Positions 8,102 through 16,053 of a stretch of 64,000 nucleotides of DNA are shown in pieces; position 1 is the first letter of the stretch; each line of letters opens with the position of its first letter. This stretch comes from Pseudomonas mosselii (GTDB lineage Bacteria; Pseudomonadota; Gammaproteobacteria; Pseudomonadales; Pseudomonadaceae), in the NCBI RefSeq assembly GCF_019823065.1, contig NZ_CP081966.1, positions 3,193,501-3,257,500 on the forward strand, read 5' to 3'. The notes under the pieces were generated by a model that saw nothing but the letters and a program-made list of their open reading frames with translations, did not search any database and was not told the origin of the DNA. Both the position numbers and the translations under genes were made by a program.

Positions 8102-8799
8102 CTACTCCGACGCTTCAGCCATCACGGCCAGAGCTTCGTGCTCCATGATGCGGAGATCGGGGAAAATTTCGGTGAGTTCTCGGCGCTTGATTCCGAGCAT
8201 CGACGCGACCGAGGGAATGGCTGTGTAGTCCAGACCCGAAGGTCCGCCCTGCCCCAAGCGCCACTGCGTGCCCAATGCCTCGAATACTCGGATGGCCTGC
8301 CAAGCGTCTGGCCAAACCTCCACCTCTTCCTCGAGGAGGTCCGCCAGGGTCAGGCCAATGGCCGCCAGCTGCTCTGCGGACGGGCCGCGCTCATACAGCG
8401 CCCGAGCCGCCGCCCTCAGTTTCCCAAGCGGGCCGGGTTGTAGGCCGCCTGGTAGGCATCGGTCACCGCCTTCGGCGCGCCGGTGCAGGTGCGCACGAGT
8501 TCGACGATTGCCTCCTGGCTGAACTCGTCCTCCAGATCCCAGCCGGTGATGATCTCGCCCAGCTGCTCGGCCTGCAGGGTGATTTCACCAGCGGTGACTT
8601 CCTCCCAGCTCGCACCATCCTTCTGGGCCTTTTCTGCCCAGGTGTCGCGCGCTTTGTTCCAGCGGTCGAACATGCCGGCCAGTGTCACCCGGTCCATGTA
8701 CCGGAACTGGAACTCAACCGGCACCGGCTCGCCGCCGATGCGCGGAACATGCACAACCGCGGTGAACGTCGGGTTCTGGGCAATCTTGATCTTCGCCAT
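8102..8799 (-). CDS. GT: Tail assembly chaperone GT (frameshift fusion product)
   Basis: The G reading frame is open to TGA at 8416-8418. A GGGAAAC heptamer immediately before that stop is in the right phase for a -1 slip (G GGA AAC read as GGG AAA C). In the -1 frame translation continues LRAAARALYERGPSAEQ and then a DUF1799-like T domain (VASMLGIKRRELTEIFPDLR) to a stop at 8102. The fusion is about 232 residues. In lambda, G and GT in a fixed ratio coat and fold the tape measure before tail-tube polymerisation. The T part has no good start of its own, only a GTG without ribosome site. Confidence 0.85.
8416..8799 (-). CDS. G: Tail assembly chaperone G
   Basis: The unshifted product, 127 residues, starts MAKIKIAQNPTFTAVVHVP and ends QAAYNPARLGN. 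It has a conserved small beta-rich N-terminal half and an acidic helical C-terminus. AAGGA lies upstream of ATG 8799. It is located between the major tail protein and the tape measure as in lambda, apart from the inserted island. It binds tape measure protein during tail assembly and is absent from the finished virion. Confidence 0.85.
   Translation of the reverse strand: MAKIKIAQNPTFTAVVHVPRIGGEPVPVEFQFRYMDRVTLAGMFDRWNKARDTWAEKAQKDGASWEEVTAGEITLQAEQLGEIITGWDLEDEFSQEAIVELVRTCTGAPKAVTDAYQAAYNPARLGN
8419..8425 (-). other. Programmed -1 frameshift slippery heptamer
   Basis: GGGAAAC on the minus strand, in the X XXY YYZ phase, with the zero-frame TGA directly after it. This is the standard arrangement for G/GT expression in long-tailed phages (lambda uses GGGAAAG). 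Confidence 0.9.
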
Positions 8800-8808
8800 G
8801 ACGGATCC

Positions 8809-9462
8809 TTAAGCGCTGTAGCGGGTCGGTCGGCCAGACAGGCCTACCGAGATGGTTCGGGTCATCAGCTGGTTCCGCTCCATGGTCGGCGTGCTGGTGA
8901 TACTGACGTAGCCAGGCATCAGGATCTGACCGCCGCCGGGCAACTTCAGGCGGATCACCGTCAGCTCCTTGGAATCGTCGTAGCCCTCCACGACCGGCAC
9001 GTACAGCGCGGTCGGCTGGTCCTCGACCGTCACCGACACGCTGATCGGGTTGCGGTTGGTTGGGAACTGCAGATCGTCGTCGTTCTCGAGGTAGCCGACA
9101 GTGAGGAACTGCTGCTCGCCGCCGGAGACGGTGAAGCCGGTCACCTTCGAGATCTGCGTCCAGCCCGAGACAGGGACAACCGAGCCAACGCCGGCGCCGG
9201 CGGTGTACCGGTCGGTGTTGGTGGTGTCCAGACCAGCCAGAGAGAATGCGTCGGTAGTGACGTTGGCTGCCTTGGCTGTGCGGTCGTTGATGAGGGCCCA
9301 GCCGGAGCTGATCAGCAGAATGTCGTCGGCATCGATGCTGTGGCCTACCGCGCTCGCCACTGGCGGCTTGGCATTGGTCAGGGCAGTGAAAGGCACAGCG
9401 GTGCCCAGGGTGCTGGCAATCTCCAGCACAGAACCGTTCGGCAGCGGGATGCGTGCGGCCAT
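8809..9462 (-). CDS. Major tail tube protein (V-like)
   Basis: A 217-residue protein, MAARIPLPNGSVLEIASTLG at the start, beta-rich throughout, with a C-terminal Ig-like-sized segment. Gene order (connector, tail terminator, this gene, chaperone G/GT, tape measure) marks it as the tail tube subunit. It would polymerise as hexameric rings around the tape measure. Resemblance to lambda V is by position and size more than by motif. Confidence 0.8.
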   Translation of the reverse strand: MAARIPLPNGSVLEIASTLGTAVPFTALTNAKPPVASAVGHSIDADDILLISSGWALINDRTAKAANVTTDAFSLAGLDTTNTDRYTAGAGVGSVVPVSGWTQISKVTGFTVSGGEQQFLTVGYLENDDDLQFPTNRNPISVSVTVEDQPTALYVPVVEGYDDSKELTVIRLKLPGGGQILMPGYVSITSTPTMERNQLMTRTISVGLSGRPTRYSA

Positions 9463-9498
9463 GTGTGTTTCCTCTTGGTAGCCCGCCGGGCGGCGGTG

Positions 9499-9927
9499 TT
9501 ATGCCCCAGCGGGCGGTTGGTCCGCGATGCCGCGGTAGGTGAAGCTGGCCGGGACTGTGTAAGTCGACGGCTCGGGGATGGTGGGGCCCTGCTCTACCGG
9601 CGCGACGACCAGGCCTTCGAAGCCGTTGCGGCTCAGCTCGCTGTCGACACGGAAGACACTACTGAGCTCGTCAATTACGGCCTCGGCAGTCGCCAGCGCC
9701 TGTCCGGCCGGAGAAACGATGCTGACCTGGTAAACGCCTGTGTATTCGTATGCCTCACCGTTCAGATAGCGACAGGTGGTGCTGGCCGGGAGCAGAAAGG
9801 CGCGCAGGAAGGTTTCGTCGGGGTCTGGCTCGAAAGCCTGCTCGAAGTTCGCGACCCGGATCGGGCGCGCCGCGGCCCAAGTCATCAGCTTGATCTCGAT
9901 GGCCTGTCGTGCTCTTGCGTGGCTCAT
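9499..9927 (-). CDS. Tail terminator protein (U-like)
   Basis: A 142-residue protein. The pattern MSHARARQAIEIKLMTWAA, then ATTCRYLNGEAYEYTGVYQV and late VPASFTYRG fits DUF4128/tail terminator proteins, which cap the tube at its final length and join it to the head. It overlaps the preceding gene by four bases and precedes the tail tube gene, the expected order. Confidence 0.75.
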   Translation of the reverse strand: MSHARARQAIEIKLMTWAAARPIRVANFEQAFEPDPDETFLRAFLLPASTTCRYLNGEAYEYTGVYQVSIVSPAGQALATAEAVIDELSSVFRVDSELSRNGFEGLVVAPVEQGPTIPEPSTYTVPASFTYRGIADQPPAGA

Positions 9928-10595
9928 GCTCGGTGGGTCCTGATGGCTTCTTCAACGATGCGCTGGAAGTCGGCAACAGTGACTCGCACCATACCGCTAG
10001 GCGCCTGTGAGCTGTGGCCGTACTCCAGAGGAATGGCATACGGCAGGTTGTTGACGATGTAGGCGACCTCGCCGGCGGAAAGATCACCTGCAGCCACGAG
10101 AAGCCTGTCCAGCCTCTCGCCGGCGCTCTCGATGTCCTCGATCTCGCCTGCGGCTGGAGCGCCGGTGGTAAGCTGCCAGTTACTGCGGAAGCGGCCGCCC
10201 ACGTAGCCCTGGCCAGCCCTCCGAACGCCGAGCCCGAAGTTCTCACGCTGCTCGCGCTTGGTCAGCGGCTTGCGCAGTCGCAGGCCGCCTTTCAGGTTGC
10301 CGCTTTTGGTGTAGTTGGCCTGGTCGGCAGTGATGCCGACATTGATGGCCGCTGCCTTGGCGTTGTAAGCCGCGATCTGCTCAGCCGCGCTGCCCTGGGC
10401 CTCAACGTTCACCTTCCAGAGATCCGGGTTGCCGACCGGCGACATGGTCACCAGTCTCCGGCCGACCATGATCACGACCTCACGGAAGGTTAGGTCCATC
10501 GCCTCCTTGGCGGCCTCTGCGAACTGCTCCAGCTGCGCGGCAAAGCTGCCGTCCAGGCCGCCGTAGCGGCTGGTCATGTGTGAGCCGCGGGCCAT
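9924..10595 (-). CDS. Tail completion / neck protein (gpZ or HK97 gp10-like)
   Basis: A 223-residue protein. It has the central pattern MVGRRLVTMSPVGNPDLWKV and FRSNWQLTTGAP, with a late YIVNNLPYAIPLEYGHSSQA. These are typical of HK97 gp10/lambda Z-type proteins, where the repeated RSNW and YA..LEYG elements are conserved. It acts at the head-tail joint. The stop overlaps the next gene by four bases. Confidence 0.8.
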   Translation of the reverse strand: MARGSHMTSRYGGLDGSFAAQLEQFAEAAKEAMDLTFREVVIMVGRRLVTMSPVGNPDLWKVNVEAQGSAAEQIAAYNAKAAAINVGITADQANYTKSGNLKGGLRLRKPLTKREQRENFGLGVRRAGQGYVGGRFRSNWQLTTGAPAAGEIEDIESAGERLDRLLVAAGDLSAGEVAYIVNNLPYAIPLEYGHSSQAPSGMVRVTVADFQRIVEEAIRTHRA

Positions 10596-10597
10596 GT

Positions 10598-10984
10598 TTA
10601 CTTCCTCAACTGGATGGTCCAGGTGACCTTGGCCGCGTCTTGCCCTACGTCCATGACTCGATAGCCGCTGATGCGGTCACCGATGGCGGGGATGGCAGGG
10701 ACTTCCGTGACCGCGTCGCCATCCTTCACGAACAGCTCGTTCTGCAGCGCCTTGAGGCGTAGGTCTGACGCCAGGATGCGCGTACCGTCGATCTCCCGGA
10801 CCTTGTACTGGCCGAAGACACCGCGACCGGCGTAGTGCAGCGTTGTCGCCGGCGTACTGCCGCCCTTCTCAGGGTCGTAGGTGCCAGGCACAGTCCGGCT
10901 GCCATCGACCGCCGCCACTGCGTCGGCTAGGTCCGTATCGAAGGCCTGGGCCAGCTCGGCCTGTAACTCGCGTCGAAGCCCCAT
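10598..10984 (-). CDS. Probable head-tail joining protein
   Basis: A 128-residue protein (MGLRRELQAELAQAFDTDLA, later RISGYRVMDVGQDAAKVTWT). Its size and position between the connector-like gene and gp10-like gene fit a lambda FII-type head completion protein. Sequence alone does not prove this. ATG 10984 follows GGGGGTG; the frame is open further upstream but without a ribosome site. Confidence 0.6.
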   Translation of the reverse strand: MGLRRELQAELAQAFDTDLADAVAAVDGSRTVPGTYDPEKGGSTPATTLHYAGRGVFGQYKVREIDGTRILASDLRLKALQNELFVKDGDAVTEVPAIPAIGDRISGYRVMDVGQDAAKVTWTIQLRK

Positions 10985-10985
10985 G

Positions 10986-11354
10986 TCACCCCCTGACGAT
11001 CTTGATCTGGCCGGTGCCCAGATACCGCGCCAGCAGGGCCAAGGCGAAGGACTCACCCGCGCTTATGACCTTGGACGTTGCCGAGTAGGTCTTGCTGCTC
11101 GACACACCGTCAGCATCCACGGATTTGCTCAGCACACCGGTTTCCTTCGCCTGGTACAGGTTGCCTGCCGCCGCCTCCACAGCCACTTCCGCGCCCGCCT
11201 GCACGACATCGGCGGGAACCGTGTCGAACTCGGGCAGGCCCTGGTTGGTGAGCCAGGTGTTGGCCATCAGCACCGCCCGGGCCTTCTGGTCGTCGGGCGC
11301 CCAGGTCGGCCCAAGCAGGGCGTCTACCTGCTCGACGGTGATGTAGATGGTCAT
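10986..11354 (-). CDS. Head-tail connector-like protein (DnaT-like annotation family)
   Basis: A 122-residue protein, MTIYITVEQVDALLGPTWAP, followed by ARAVLMANTWLTNQGLPEF. Relatives are often annotated as DnaT-like DNA-binding proteins. The mostly helical make-up and the place directly after capsid genes fit better with a gp6-type head-tail adaptor. It overlaps the upstream gene by one base. Confidence 0.6.
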   Translation of the reverse strand: MTIYITVEQVDALLGPTWAPDDQKARAVLMANTWLTNQGLPEFDTVPADVVQAGAEVAVEAAAGNLYQAKETGVLSKSVDADGVSSSKTYSATSKVISAGESFALALLARYLGTGQIKIVRG

Positions 11355-11650
11355 TACGCGGCCTCGTCCAGCAGCTTCTTGAGGTCTTCCAGGCTGGCGT
11401 CAGGGCTGAATTGCACGCCCTTTTCGTTCAGGGCGGCCTGCAGCTTTGCCTTCAGCTCGGCTTCTTCGGCAGCCTTCTTGTCGGCAGCGGACTTGCCAGT
11501 CTTCGAGCCTTTGGCCTCCTTCAGCGGCTCCGGGTGCTCGTAGTCATCGGGCGCGAAACGGGCATCGATGATCTTGTACCCCTTCTGCCGCAGCTCGGCT
11601 TTACGCTCAGGGCTGACCGGGTGCTTCTCGTAAATAACTTTCTCGCTCAT
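11354..11650 (-). CDS. Small head-region protein with HeH/LEM-like C-terminus
   Basis: A 98-residue protein. The N-terminus is YEKHPVSPERKAELRQKGYK; the middle is Lys/Ala/Glu-rich and probably disordered; the C-terminus is a small helix-extended-helix motif (VQFSPDASLEDLKKLLDEA). The location after the major capsid gene is where lambda has FI, a packaging helper, but no direct homology is seen. Confidence 0.6.
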   Translation of the reverse strand: MSEKVIYEKHPVSPERKAELRQKGYKIIDARFAPDDYEHPEPLKEAKGSKTGKSAADKKAAEEAELKAKLQAALNEKGVQFSPDASLEDLKKLLDEAA

Positions 11651-11692
11651 GGCGATCTCCTGGGGAAGGCGCCCCGGAGGGCGCTGTACCGG

Positions 11693-12661
11693 TTACTTGG
11701 TGGCGTCACCGATGGTCAGCACGCCGGCCGAGGCCTTGATGCTGTTCGCCACCAGGTCCCAGTTGGTGCCGGTGGACAGCTCGGCGTTGGTCGGCGACTT
11801 GCCGCCGTTGGCGGTGTCCCAGGTGTAGCCCTTGAGGCCCAGGCCGAAGGCGTAGTCGGCCTGCATGGTCGTCTCGATACGCTCCTTGCCGTTGGAGGTC
11901 TCGATGTTGGTGATCAGGTCGGAGCCATCCATCACCACCGCGGCGCCGTCGGCCAGGCTGAGCACCTTCTGCTTGTTCGGGGTGCCGGCCTCGTACAGCG
12001 CAGGGGCGTCGGTGATGATCACGGCTTTGCCGAGGATGTCGACCACCTGCACGCCGGAGAACTGGAACAGACGCTCGGCGTTGGCGAGGTTCTGGCCGAC
12101 CAGCTTGTGGTACATGGCACCGGTCATGACCTGGGCCACCAGGCGCTGGGAAGCGTCACCGAACAGCGCGTGGGCGTTGTTGATCGCGACGTAGGTCACG
12201 CCAGCAGTCGCCGAAACGTCGTTGGTGGCGCTCGGTTGGTTGCCGATGGCGCCGGCCAGGGCCGAGATGGCGGTGTTCAGCTGATCCGCCATGATGGCTT
12301 CGGACAGGTTGCGGCTGATGACTTCCAGCGCTTCTTCCGGGTTCTTCTGGATCCAGGAGAGCTGGGAAGGCTCCCACAGGATCGGGCCGAAGCCGCCGGC
12401 GATCTTCACCGAGTCGTACTGCTTCTGGGCCAGCGGGGTGGACGCCTGGGCGCCGTTGGCAGCGTAGCGGTCGACGCGACGCTGGGCGCCGTGCAGTCCG
12501 GCCCAGAACGATTCCTGCAGGAAGTCGCCGTCGATGCCCTGGGTGGTCAGGCGGATGGCACCGGCCGAGGATGCGTTGAACTTCTCGACATCCTGAGCCA
12601 GGGTCTCGATGGTGGTGCGCTTGAGGTATTCGTTGAATACCTTCATGTTCGAAAGGGCCAT
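11693..12661 (-). CDS. Major capsid protein
   Basis: A 322-residue protein. It begins MALSNMKVFNEYLKRTTIET and contains YDSVKIAGGFGPILWEPSQL and a late NGKERIETTMQADYAFGLG. The size, its position after the scaffold gene and its high-quality codon usage fit the capsid subunit. This family is the phage coat protein type found with DUF4055 portal and DUF2280 terminase. It would form the icosahedral head. Confidence 0.85.
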   Translation of the reverse strand: MALSNMKVFNEYLKRTTIETLAQDVEKFNASSAGAIRLTTQGIDGDFLQESFWAGLHGAQRRVDRYAANGAQASTPLAQKQYDSVKIAGGFGPILWEPSQLSWIQKNPEEALEVISRNLSEAIMADQLNTAISALAGAIGNQPSATNDVSATAGVTYVAINNAHALFGDASQRLVAQVMTGAMYHKLVGQNLANAERLFQFSGVQVVDILGKAVIITDAPALYEAGTPNKQKVLSLADGAAVVMDGSDLITNIETSNGKERIETTMQADYAFGLGLKGYTWDTANGGKSPTNAELSTGTNWDLVANSIKASAGVLTIGDATK

Positions 12662-12670
12662 TGGGCCTCC

Positions 12671-13417
12671 TTATTCGCTTGCGGTCAGGCCCTTGATGGC
12701 CTCAAGACGTTCAGCCTTGGTGCCACCGAAGTTGCCCTTCGTGGTTTTGTGCTGGCCACCGCCGTTCGGCGCGCCGCCGCCATTGGCGCCGGAGCTCTTC
12801 AGGATGTGGTCGCGATGGGGGTACTGCGAGACGAGGGTTTCGAGCGCTTCGTTGAAGTCGGCCAGTTCGCCCGGGCGAGCGCGGCTGAAGATCTTCTGGC
12901 CCTGGGCGTCGTACGCGACGACCTTGCCTTCCTCGATCTTGAAGTTGCTGCCGAAGGCGGCCTGGACCATGTCAGCGGGAACAGCCATCTTCTCGGCGAT
13001 GAACTGGGAGCGCGCGAAGCTGCCGCCGATCTTCTCGGCATACAGCTGCTGCTCGAAGGTCTGCGCCTTGCCGTTGGCTTCATCCAGCTGGGTTTGGAAG
13101 GCCTTGCTGATTTCGCCCTTCACCTTCTCGATCTCGCCGGCATCCACCAGCTTCTTGGCGTCGAGGTTGGCGACGATCTCCAGGGCTTTCTTGGCGGCCG
13201 CAGCATCTTCGATGCCTTCGAACGCCTTCGCAGTTTTTTCGAAGCTGTCCGCGCGTTCACGGTGCGACTTCGCCTCGGCATTCAGCCGGGTGATGGTGTT
13301 GCGAGTGCCGACCGCATCGAAGGCGACGTCCTTGCCGTCGTCATCGGTGTAGACGGGCTTACCATCTTCGATAACTGCGTACTGCTTGCCATCCACTTCA
13401 ACAGTCTTGAGTTTCAT
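12671..13417 (-). CDS. Capsid scaffolding-like protein
   Basis: A 248-residue protein, MKLKTVEVDGKQYAVIEDGK at the start. A long charged coiled coil follows (about 45-130), then a Gly/Asn-rich segment (SSGANGGGAPNGGG) and a short conserved end, AERLEAIKGLTASE. This composition and the position immediately before the capsid gene suggest a scaffold. A 16-base-upstream ATG (MAQRDE) is possible; ATG 13417 is preferred for its AGAGAG site. Confidence 0.7.
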   Translation of the reverse strand: MKLKTVEVDGKQYAVIEDGKPVYTDDDGKDVAFDAVGTRNTITRLNAEAKSHRERADSFEKTAKAFEGIEDAAAAKKALEIVANLDAKKLVDAGEIEKVKGEISKAFQTQLDEANGKAQTFEQQLYAEKIGGSFARSQFIAEKMAVPADMVQAAFGSNFKIEEGKVVAYDAQGQKIFSRARPGELADFNEALETLVSQYPHRDHILKSSGANGGGAPNGGGQHKTTKGNFGGTKAERLEAIKGLTASE

Positions 13418-13495
13418 TTCGTCTCTCTGGGCCATCCGGCCTGTTGGTGAGCCATCCGGCCCCAGGTCGCCCCGTCCATCCGAACCGCAGGCATG

Positions 13496-13522
13496 AAAAA
13501 GCCCCGCACTGGGCGAGGCTTT
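13496..13522 (-). terminator. Intrinsic terminator upstream of scaffold gene
   Basis: Minus-strand arms GCCTCGCCC / GGGCGGGGC type with a short loop, followed by five T. It lies between the head morphogenesis gene and the scaffold gene. Confidence 0.5.
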
Positions 13523-13529
13523 ACAATTG

Positions 13530-13566
13530 CGCGCCACGAAATGGCGCTTTGGTGTTTTGTGGCGCG
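13530..13566 (+). repeat. 37-bp inverted repeat, copy 1 of 4
   Basis: Left arm CGCGCCACGAAA, 13-base spacer, right arm TTTTGTGGCGCG. One position is a G-T pair. It sits three bases beyond the stop of the head morphogenesis gene, in noncoding DNA. Confidence 0.85.
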
Positions 13567-13568
13567 GG

Positions 13569-14645
13569 CTACAACAGCCGATCCCGCAGCTCATCGAGCG
13601 TCAGGAACTTGCCCTTGTCGTTGTAGAAGTCCTGCAGCTTCAGCTTGTCCTGGCGCAGCAGCTTCCCCCGCTCCGGGCCGAGGATTTCGTCCTGGCGGGC
13701 GGCAGGCTGGCGTGCAAGCCATTGAGCGTACGTGGTCTGCTGCGGCACCTGCCCGTCCATGCTTGCCCGGGTCGCGGCGTCGCTGATCCCCAGCGCTAGG
13801 GCGCTTTTGAGGATCGGCAGTTTGGTCGAGCGGCAGCAGAAGTGGATTCGGCCAGGGCCGGCGAGCCACGGCACCTTGTGCCCGATGGGTCGGTACGTGC
13901 CCAGCGTGTACGGCAGGCGGTCACGGATTCTGCAGGTCGTCGATGTCCGGTTATCCAGCGTGCTCAGCCACTCAACATGGCTGATGATGTCGCTGTTGGC
14001 CTCGAATGCCTTGTCGCTGGCCGTCTCTGCTGTGCTGGACACTGCCGACCGGACAACCGCCTCCACCTCCCGGCGAGACTTCTGCAGGATGCCATCAGCG
14101 TACTTCTCCGCCTTGGTACCCATGATCTGCCTGACGATCTCCGGCGTCGTGCGTCCTTCAAGCACGCCAGACCGCACGGCATCGCGGATTGACGCAGCAC
14201 GTTCAGCCTCAATGCCGGCCATCCACTCGCTGAGCAGCCGCCCCTGGAAGGGCCTTGCCAGCGCAATGGCGCGTACCTGACTGAACTGTGCCACGGCAAC
14301 CGGGAATCGCGCCTGCACAAGCTCAGGAACAGCCGCTGTAAGCGCAGTGGCCTGAAAGGCAATCTCGTAACTGGCCACGCCGTCGATGACGCCTGTGAGC
14401 GCCTGCTGAAGGCTAAAGAACGTCGATTGATTGATCCGCAGCACGGGCGCCAGAGCGGCATCGATCGCTGCAACGGACGCGCCGGCATCCAGGCTGTCGA
14501 TGGCAGCAATGAGCGCTGCCCGCAGCTCAGGGTCAGAACTGTTCAGGATCCTGATGATCGCCACGACCTGGCTGTTGCTCAGCCTGGAGAGATCAACTTC
14601 ATGGCCGATCAGCTCGTCCAGCAGCTTCTCGTTGGCGGTCTTCAT
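13569..14645 (-). CDS. Phage head morphogenesis (Mu F / SPP1 gp7-like) protein
   Basis: A 358-residue minor head protein. The C-terminal domain has the MuF pattern LSTLDNRTSTTCRIRDRLPY followed by WLAGPGRIHFCCRST. The N-terminal two thirds are helical. Such proteins bind the portal and are packaged with DNA in small numbers. The ATG at 14645 overlaps the portal stop (TGATG); a GTG three bases upstream is also possible. The gene stands between portal and scaffold as in related phages. Confidence 0.9.
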   Translation of the reverse strand: MKTANEKLLDELIGHEVDLSRLSNSQVVAIIRILNSSDPELRAALIAAIDSLDAGASVAAIDAALAPVLRINQSTFFSLQQALTGVIDGVASYEIAFQATALTAAVPELVQARFPVAVAQFSQVRAIALARPFQGRLLSEWMAGIEAERAASIRDAVRSGVLEGRTTPEIVRQIMGTKAEKYADGILQKSRREVEAVVRSAVSSTAETASDKAFEANSDIISHVEWLSTLDNRTSTTCRIRDRLPYTLGTYRPIGHKVPWLAGPGRIHFCCRSTKLPILKSALALGISDAATRASMDGQVPQQTTYAQWLARQPAARQDEILGPERGKLLRQDKLKLQDFYNDKGKFLTLDELRDRLL

Positions 14646-16051
14646 CACAGCGTACCGAGAGCCGGGCCCTGGGCCTCAATCTTCGCCAGCTCCTCTTCCC
14701 ATTCGTATTCGTCACTGATCACACCGCGCCGCTGCATCTCGGCGAACAGCGTCTCCTTGCTGATCATCCCGGCATTGGCCATGGAAACCAGCGTCGGCAG
14801 CGACACCTCAGGCATGTAGTCGACATCGAAGTTGCCACGCATCTCAACCGTACCGCCCTCGCCCAGGCTTCGATAATCGGCCATGAACTGAAGCAGCTGC
14901 GCCAGGCAGTCGGCGAAGTGGTGCGCCATACGTGCCAGCGGGGACAGTTCCTGCGCCGCCTCCTCCTCCGCCTGGGTGGCGGTCTTGGTTGCCGTTTTGT
15001 CTGGCGTCAGAAGCTTGGCCCCGGCCATGCGCATCTCGTTGATCAGGTCCTGCAGCGCGGTGCGACCAGCATCGACGGCCTGGCCGGTGTGCTCGACGTA
15101 TTTGAGGTCACCGTCCTTCGGCAGATCGGTAAGCTGGCCTGTGCCAACCTTGAACTCTGGCGGGATCACTTTCCCCTGGTTGTCGTACTGGGCCTGGATG
15201 CCGATGCGCACCAGGATCGGCACGCGGATGACGTGGAGGATGTTGTCCTGGTCGCTCTGGCTCTGCCAGTGCTTCACGTTCAGGTGTGCCAGCTCGATCA
15301 GCGGCGGCTTGGCAGTCATGAAGCCGGTACGGCCGGTGTAGAAGGTTACCCAAGGGATAGCGGTCAGGCTGTTGGTGCCCTCATCGTACTGCTCCCAGGT
15401 ACCTCCAGCTGTGGCCTGCTTGCCCCGTACGGCCTTGGCCGACCTGCGATAGGTTCGCCATGATCCAGGTTCGAGCACGCGAATCTGCTCGACGCATTTC
15501 GCGCCGAACTCGCCATCTTCCTCCTCGACCACCTCGATGTAGCGGACCATAGTCAGCACGCCGCCCTTGGAGCGCCAGCCCAGTACCTGCTCAGGCCTCA
15601 CCATCACCACATAGGGGCGCACGCCAGCGGCCTGCTCGTCTGCCTGGGTCTTCAGCTCACCCGCTGGCGGGTGATCGACGAAGGCATGGCACAGGCCATG
15701 GCTCAACCCCTCGGTGAAGAACCCGACCGACCAGGAGTTGAGGTCATTGCCGGCGTGGTCGATGTCCTTGGTCATCTCGACAATGGCCTCTGGCACATCG
15801 TCACCCACCTGCAGCGGCTCGGCGAACACGCGGGAGGTCATGTTGCCCACGGTCTCGGAGTACGCCGGCAGCAGGGTCGAGAGGCGCAGGCGCTCTTTGT
15901 AGGCCTCGTCGTCTTCGGCTGGGTACTGCGGCAGCAGGACCTTCCCCGCCGCCCGCATCGCCATGGTTCCGCCCATGAGTGGCGAGATCACGGCCCAGTA
16001 GGCGCGCATCGCGTCGACAGCGGGCAGCGTGATGCTCGGGTTATCGCTCAT
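14645..16051 (-). CDS. Portal protein (DUF4055)
   Basis: A 468-residue protein with the DUF4055 pattern: AVISPLMGGTMAMRAAGKVL and LPQYPAEDDEAYKERL near the N-terminus, and later ALQDLINEMRMAGAKLL. It forms the ring at the vertex through which DNA enters. It lies between large terminase and MuF protein. The GTG at 16057 overlaps the terminase stop and ATG 16051 follows six bases later; ATG is used because a weak GAGA site fits it. Confidence 0.9.
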   Translation of the reverse strand: MSDNPSITLPAVDAMRAYWAVISPLMGGTMAMRAAGKVLLPQYPAEDDEAYKERLRLSTLLPAYSETVGNMTSRVFAEPLQVGDDVPEAIVEMTKDIDHAGNDLNSWSVGFFTEGLSHGLCHAFVDHPPAGELKTQADEQAAGVRPYVVMVRPEQVLGWRSKGGVLTMVRYIEVVEEEDGEFGAKCVEQIRVLEPGSWRTYRRSAKAVRGKQATAGGTWEQYDEGTNSLTAIPWVTFYTGRTGFMTAKPPLIELAHLNVKHWQSQSDQDNILHVIRVPILVRIGIQAQYDNQGKVIPPEFKVGTGQLTDLPKDGDLKYVEHTGQAVDAGRTALQDLINEMRMAGAKLLTPDKTATKTATQAEEEAAQELSPLARMAHHFADCLAQLLQFMADYRSLGEGGTVEMRGNFDVDYMPEVSLPTLVSMANAGMISKETLFAEMQRRGVISDEYEWEEELAKIEAQGPALGTL

Positions 16052-16053
16052 GG

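Noticed and set aside
8102..8323. T as an independent 73-residue gene
   Set aside because: Starts at GTG without ribosome site; the frame is continuous upstream to the slippery heptamer, so it belongs to the GT fusion.
8275..10062. 595-codon open frame on the plus strand across tail genes
   Set aside because: It is antisense to chaperone, tail tube and connector genes that have clear phage homology and ribosome sites; long antisense frames are expected at this GC content.
11411..13450. 679-codon open frame on the plus strand across capsid and scaffold genes
   Set aside because: Antisense to the major capsid and scaffold genes; composition (Val/Leu/Gly/Arg-rich, no motif) is that of a codon-shadow.
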